In this document: positions 14,741 to 16,496 of the stretch, one piece after another
How positions within the stretch are numbered: position 1 is the first letter of the stretch
How the letters are laid out: the number at the start of each line of letters is the position of its first letter
Assembly: GCA_016285415.1 (NCBI GenBank)
Contig: JAEEQU010000014.1
Span: 1 to 16,496 of the forward strand
Reading direction: 5' to 3'
Length of the DNA: 16,496 bases
Source of the DNA: Alphaproteobacteria bacterium
Lineage (GTDB): Bacteria > Pseudomonadota > Alphaproteobacteria > Rs-D84
The notes under the pieces: model-generated
Told to the model about the DNA's origin: nothing
What the model saw: only the letters and a program-made list of their open reading frames with translations
Database searches by the model: none
Made by a program: the position numbers and the translations under genes

Positions 14741-15315
14741 AAAAAATAATATTATTGTTGCTGTTGTTACCATTTGGTGCGTATGCAGATAATCTGGGTG
14801 CGATGGAACGTTTTGATACATTTGCCAAAAATCTTGGGACGGTGTCGGCATCGTTTGAACAAATGAAAATACTGCCAGAAACAACCAAACAGTTCGTTTC
14901 CACTGGTCGTGTGAAATTTAAGAAAGATGTCGGGTTTGTATGGATTCAAGATACACCAACAAAACAAAAATTCGTTTCCACCAAACAACAATATTGCGTT
15001 GATGGGATGGCCCAAGATTTACAATCATTACCGTATTTCTATTATGTTCGTGAAATTATAGATAGTGCGTTAAATGGCGATATTTCGGGTCTGCAGATGG
15101 TTTTCAATGTTGATTATTCGGAATATGGAAAAACACTGTGGCAAATGACGGTACGACCACGATTTACCGCGGTTGCAGATATATTGCAAGACGTTGTTAT
15201 GTATGGCAGTACGACCGAATTAACCAAGGCCATTATAACATATAATGACGGTACAATTGTGATTATTCAATTCAAACCACAAAAGACAGAAATCCAAGAT
15301 GAAATTGCGTGTTAA
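14737..15315 (+). CDS. apeL: Outer-membrane lipoprotein carrier protein LolA-like (ApeL-like)
   Basis: The 192-residue protein has an N-terminal signal peptide ending at about residue 18 (FGAYA, then DNLG) and the LolA/LolB-type start of the mature part: VSASFEQMK, then STGRVKFKK and FVWIQDTPTKQKFV. In APE clusters it is held to chaperone the lipid-linked pigment across the periplasm with the MMPL exporter. The start at 14737 follows GGAGG by five bases and gives the signal peptide; the frame opens 48 bases earlier, within apeK, without SP character. It overlaps apeM by 17 bases. A stray Cys closes the protein (EIAC). Confidence 0.85.
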   Translation: MKKIILLLLLLPFGAYADNLGAMERFDTFAKNLGTVSASFEQMKILPETTKQFVSTGRVKFKKDVGFVWIQDTPTKQKFVSTKQQYCVDGMAQDLQSLPYFYYVREIIDSALNGDISGLQMVFNVDYSEYGKTLWQMTVRPRFTAVADILQDVVMYGSTTELTKAIITYNDGTIVIIQFKPQKTEIQDEIAC

Positions 15316-16496
15316 ACGTGCGATTTTTGTTGGGGTTATTTGTGTGGCGGCAATGATATGCGCCATGGTGCGATGGCCTATGCATTTCCAAACAGATTTA
15401 ACATCGTTGTTAAATATTGGGGCGGATGAAAATTGGCCAATTCAAAATATCACAGACAAATTTTCATCGGTTGTTAATATTGTTGTAAAATCAGCGAATC
15501 GTATGGACGGTGAAATTGTCGCACAGAAAATTCATGACGCGATAGTGTCTGAAGATTTTCCGGAATTAAATCTTTGGGTAAATGATTTGTCGCCACGTGC
15601 GGTTGTGTCGGTGGTTGGTAAATATCATAATGGTATGATTGGGGTAAATGACCGCAAATTATTGCAATCTGGGCAGTTCGCAGATTTAACACAAAATGCG
15701 CTACAAAAAATAGAAACATCTATGATGCCGAATTTGTTGCCATTGTCCCAAGATCCGTTTTTATTATTTACAAACTATATGTCGGAAATGGGTGGGGGCG
15801 GAACAAATTGGATACCACAGGGCAGTTTTTTGTGGCAATATCGTGCGCCGTATAATTTTTATATGATACCTGTATCAGTTAATGTTTCGGGAAATGCCGA
15901 ATTGGTTAATAGTGTTGCGCACCTGCGGTCAGTTATTGCGGATGTTAAAACAGATAATGTTCAGGTATATATGGGTGGTGCGCCATTGCATACCGCCGAA
16001 ATGTACCAGCATAGTAAGATTGAATTGGGTGTTATATCTGTTTTGGCACTGATAGCGGTTGTGATAATAAATTATCTGCTGTTCCGTCGAATGAAAACAA
16101 TAATTCCAATTGGAATAAGTTTGGCGGTCGGGTATTTGGCGGGAACAATCGCGTTGTTTTTATGCTTTGGAGAACCGCATATTTTGGTGTTCGTTTTTGG
16201 AACATCGCTGATTGGATTGGGTATAGATTATGGTTTTCATTTTATGTGTGCCAAAAATGATGTGGGGGCGGTGCATAAAAATATTTTGCATTCATTGATA
16301 ACAACGTTGATTTGTTTCGCACCGTTGGGTTTTGCATCAATTGGTCTGTTGCGACAAATATCTGTGTTTACGATAGTCGGTTTGCTTACAATATATGGGT
16401 TTATTAAATTATTTGTGCCGACAATTGCATCAGATATTCGGCGCGCGCATGCGGTGCGGTCGGCGCCCAAGAAATATCGGCCCTATATTATTTTTG
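15299..16496 (+). CDS. apeM: MMPL/RND-type exporter, cut by the window end (ApeM-like)
   Basis: A 399-residue open frame with no stop runs off the right edge. The first helix (about 8-24) is followed by a large periplasmic part (about 25-240). Five helices then lie between about 242 and 375, including GLGIDYGFHF (306-315), whose Asp310 sits in the typical MMPL motif. This is the first half of the usual two-fold RND layout, so about as much again is missing. It likely moves the lipid-linked polyene out of the inner membrane, working with the LolA-like protein. The ATG at 15299 overlaps apeL by 17 bases and is the natural start; the ribosome site is weak. Confidence 0.88.
   Translation, partial: MKLRVKRAIFVGVICVAAMICAMVRWPMHFQTDLTSLLNIGADENWPIQNITDKFSSVVNIVVKSANRMDGEIVAQKIHDAIVSEDFPELNLWVNDLSPRAVVSVVGKYHNGMIGVNDRKLLQSGQFADLTQNALQKIETSMMPNLLPLSQDPFLLFTNYMSEMGGGGTNWIPQGSFLWQYRAPYNFYMIPVSVNVSGNAELVNSVAHLRSVIADVKTDNVQVYMGGAPLHTAEMYQHSKIELGVISVLALIAVVIINYLLFRRMKTIIPIGISLAVGYLAGTIALFLCFGEPHILVFVFGTSLIGLGIDYGFHFMCAKNDVGAVHKNILHSLITTLICFAPLGFASIGLLRQISVFTIVGLLTIYGFIKLFVPTIASDIRRAHAVRSAPKKYRPYIIF

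Overview
The window reads as a moderately AT-rich Gram-negative chromosome, most likely an alphaproteobacterium of the small-genome, host- or gut-associated kind. The Gram-negative call rests on a LolA-like protein, lipoprotein signals, and an envelope-pigment cluster. The taxonomic placement is an impression from protein style and gene neighbours, not a proven assignment. No tRNA, rRNA, CRISPR array, insertion sequence or integrase was seen.

Left part (1-5753): housekeeping and envelope genes. The 3' end of a secreted protein built from cysteine-rich repeats (2-835) ends at a bidirectional terminator. Facing it is a minus-strand pair, enolase (eno) followed by a 69-residue superinfection-immunity-like membrane protein. 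Next is ssb (minus), divergent from rho (plus); rho has a near-consensus promoter, a leader hairpin and a strong terminator. Behind rho lies a small out-of-frame overlapping pair, a 74-residue single-TM protein and a 66-residue lipoprotein, arranged like phage Rz/Rz1 spanins. It converges on a minus-strand secreted cysteine-rich protein of unknown function.

Right part (5791-16496, open at the right edge): an aryl polyene (APE) type II polyketide gene cluster. The minus-strand operon, in transcription order, is KS (apeO-like), dehydratase (apeP-like), ketoreductase (apeQ-like), KS (apeR-like), ending in an intrinsic terminator whose stem contains the last stop codon. An 80-bp divergent region with a 9-bp inverted repeat separates it from the plus-strand set: chain-length-factor-like KS (apeC), PlsC-type acyltransferase (apeD), two acyl carrier proteins (apeE, apeF), a multi-TM protein (apeG), an acyl/aryl ligase fused to a hotdog dehydratase (apeH-apeI), family-2 glycosyltransferase (apeJ), 4HBT thioesterase (apeK), LolA-like protein (apeL) and an MMPL exporter (apeM) cut by the window end. 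The gene order C-D-E-F-G-H/I-J-K-L-M and O-P-Q-R follows the known APE order, so letters are assigned by domain plus position.

Expected working model, from the APE family: the ligase loads an aryl acid onto an ACP. ApeO/ApeC, with ApeQ, ApeP and the ApeI domain, extend it by malonyl units with full reduction to a conjugated polyene. ApeK, ApeD and ApeJ release or transfer it to a lipid, and ApeL and ApeM move it to the outer membrane. No starter-acid enzyme or phosphopantetheinyl transferase is visible in the window.
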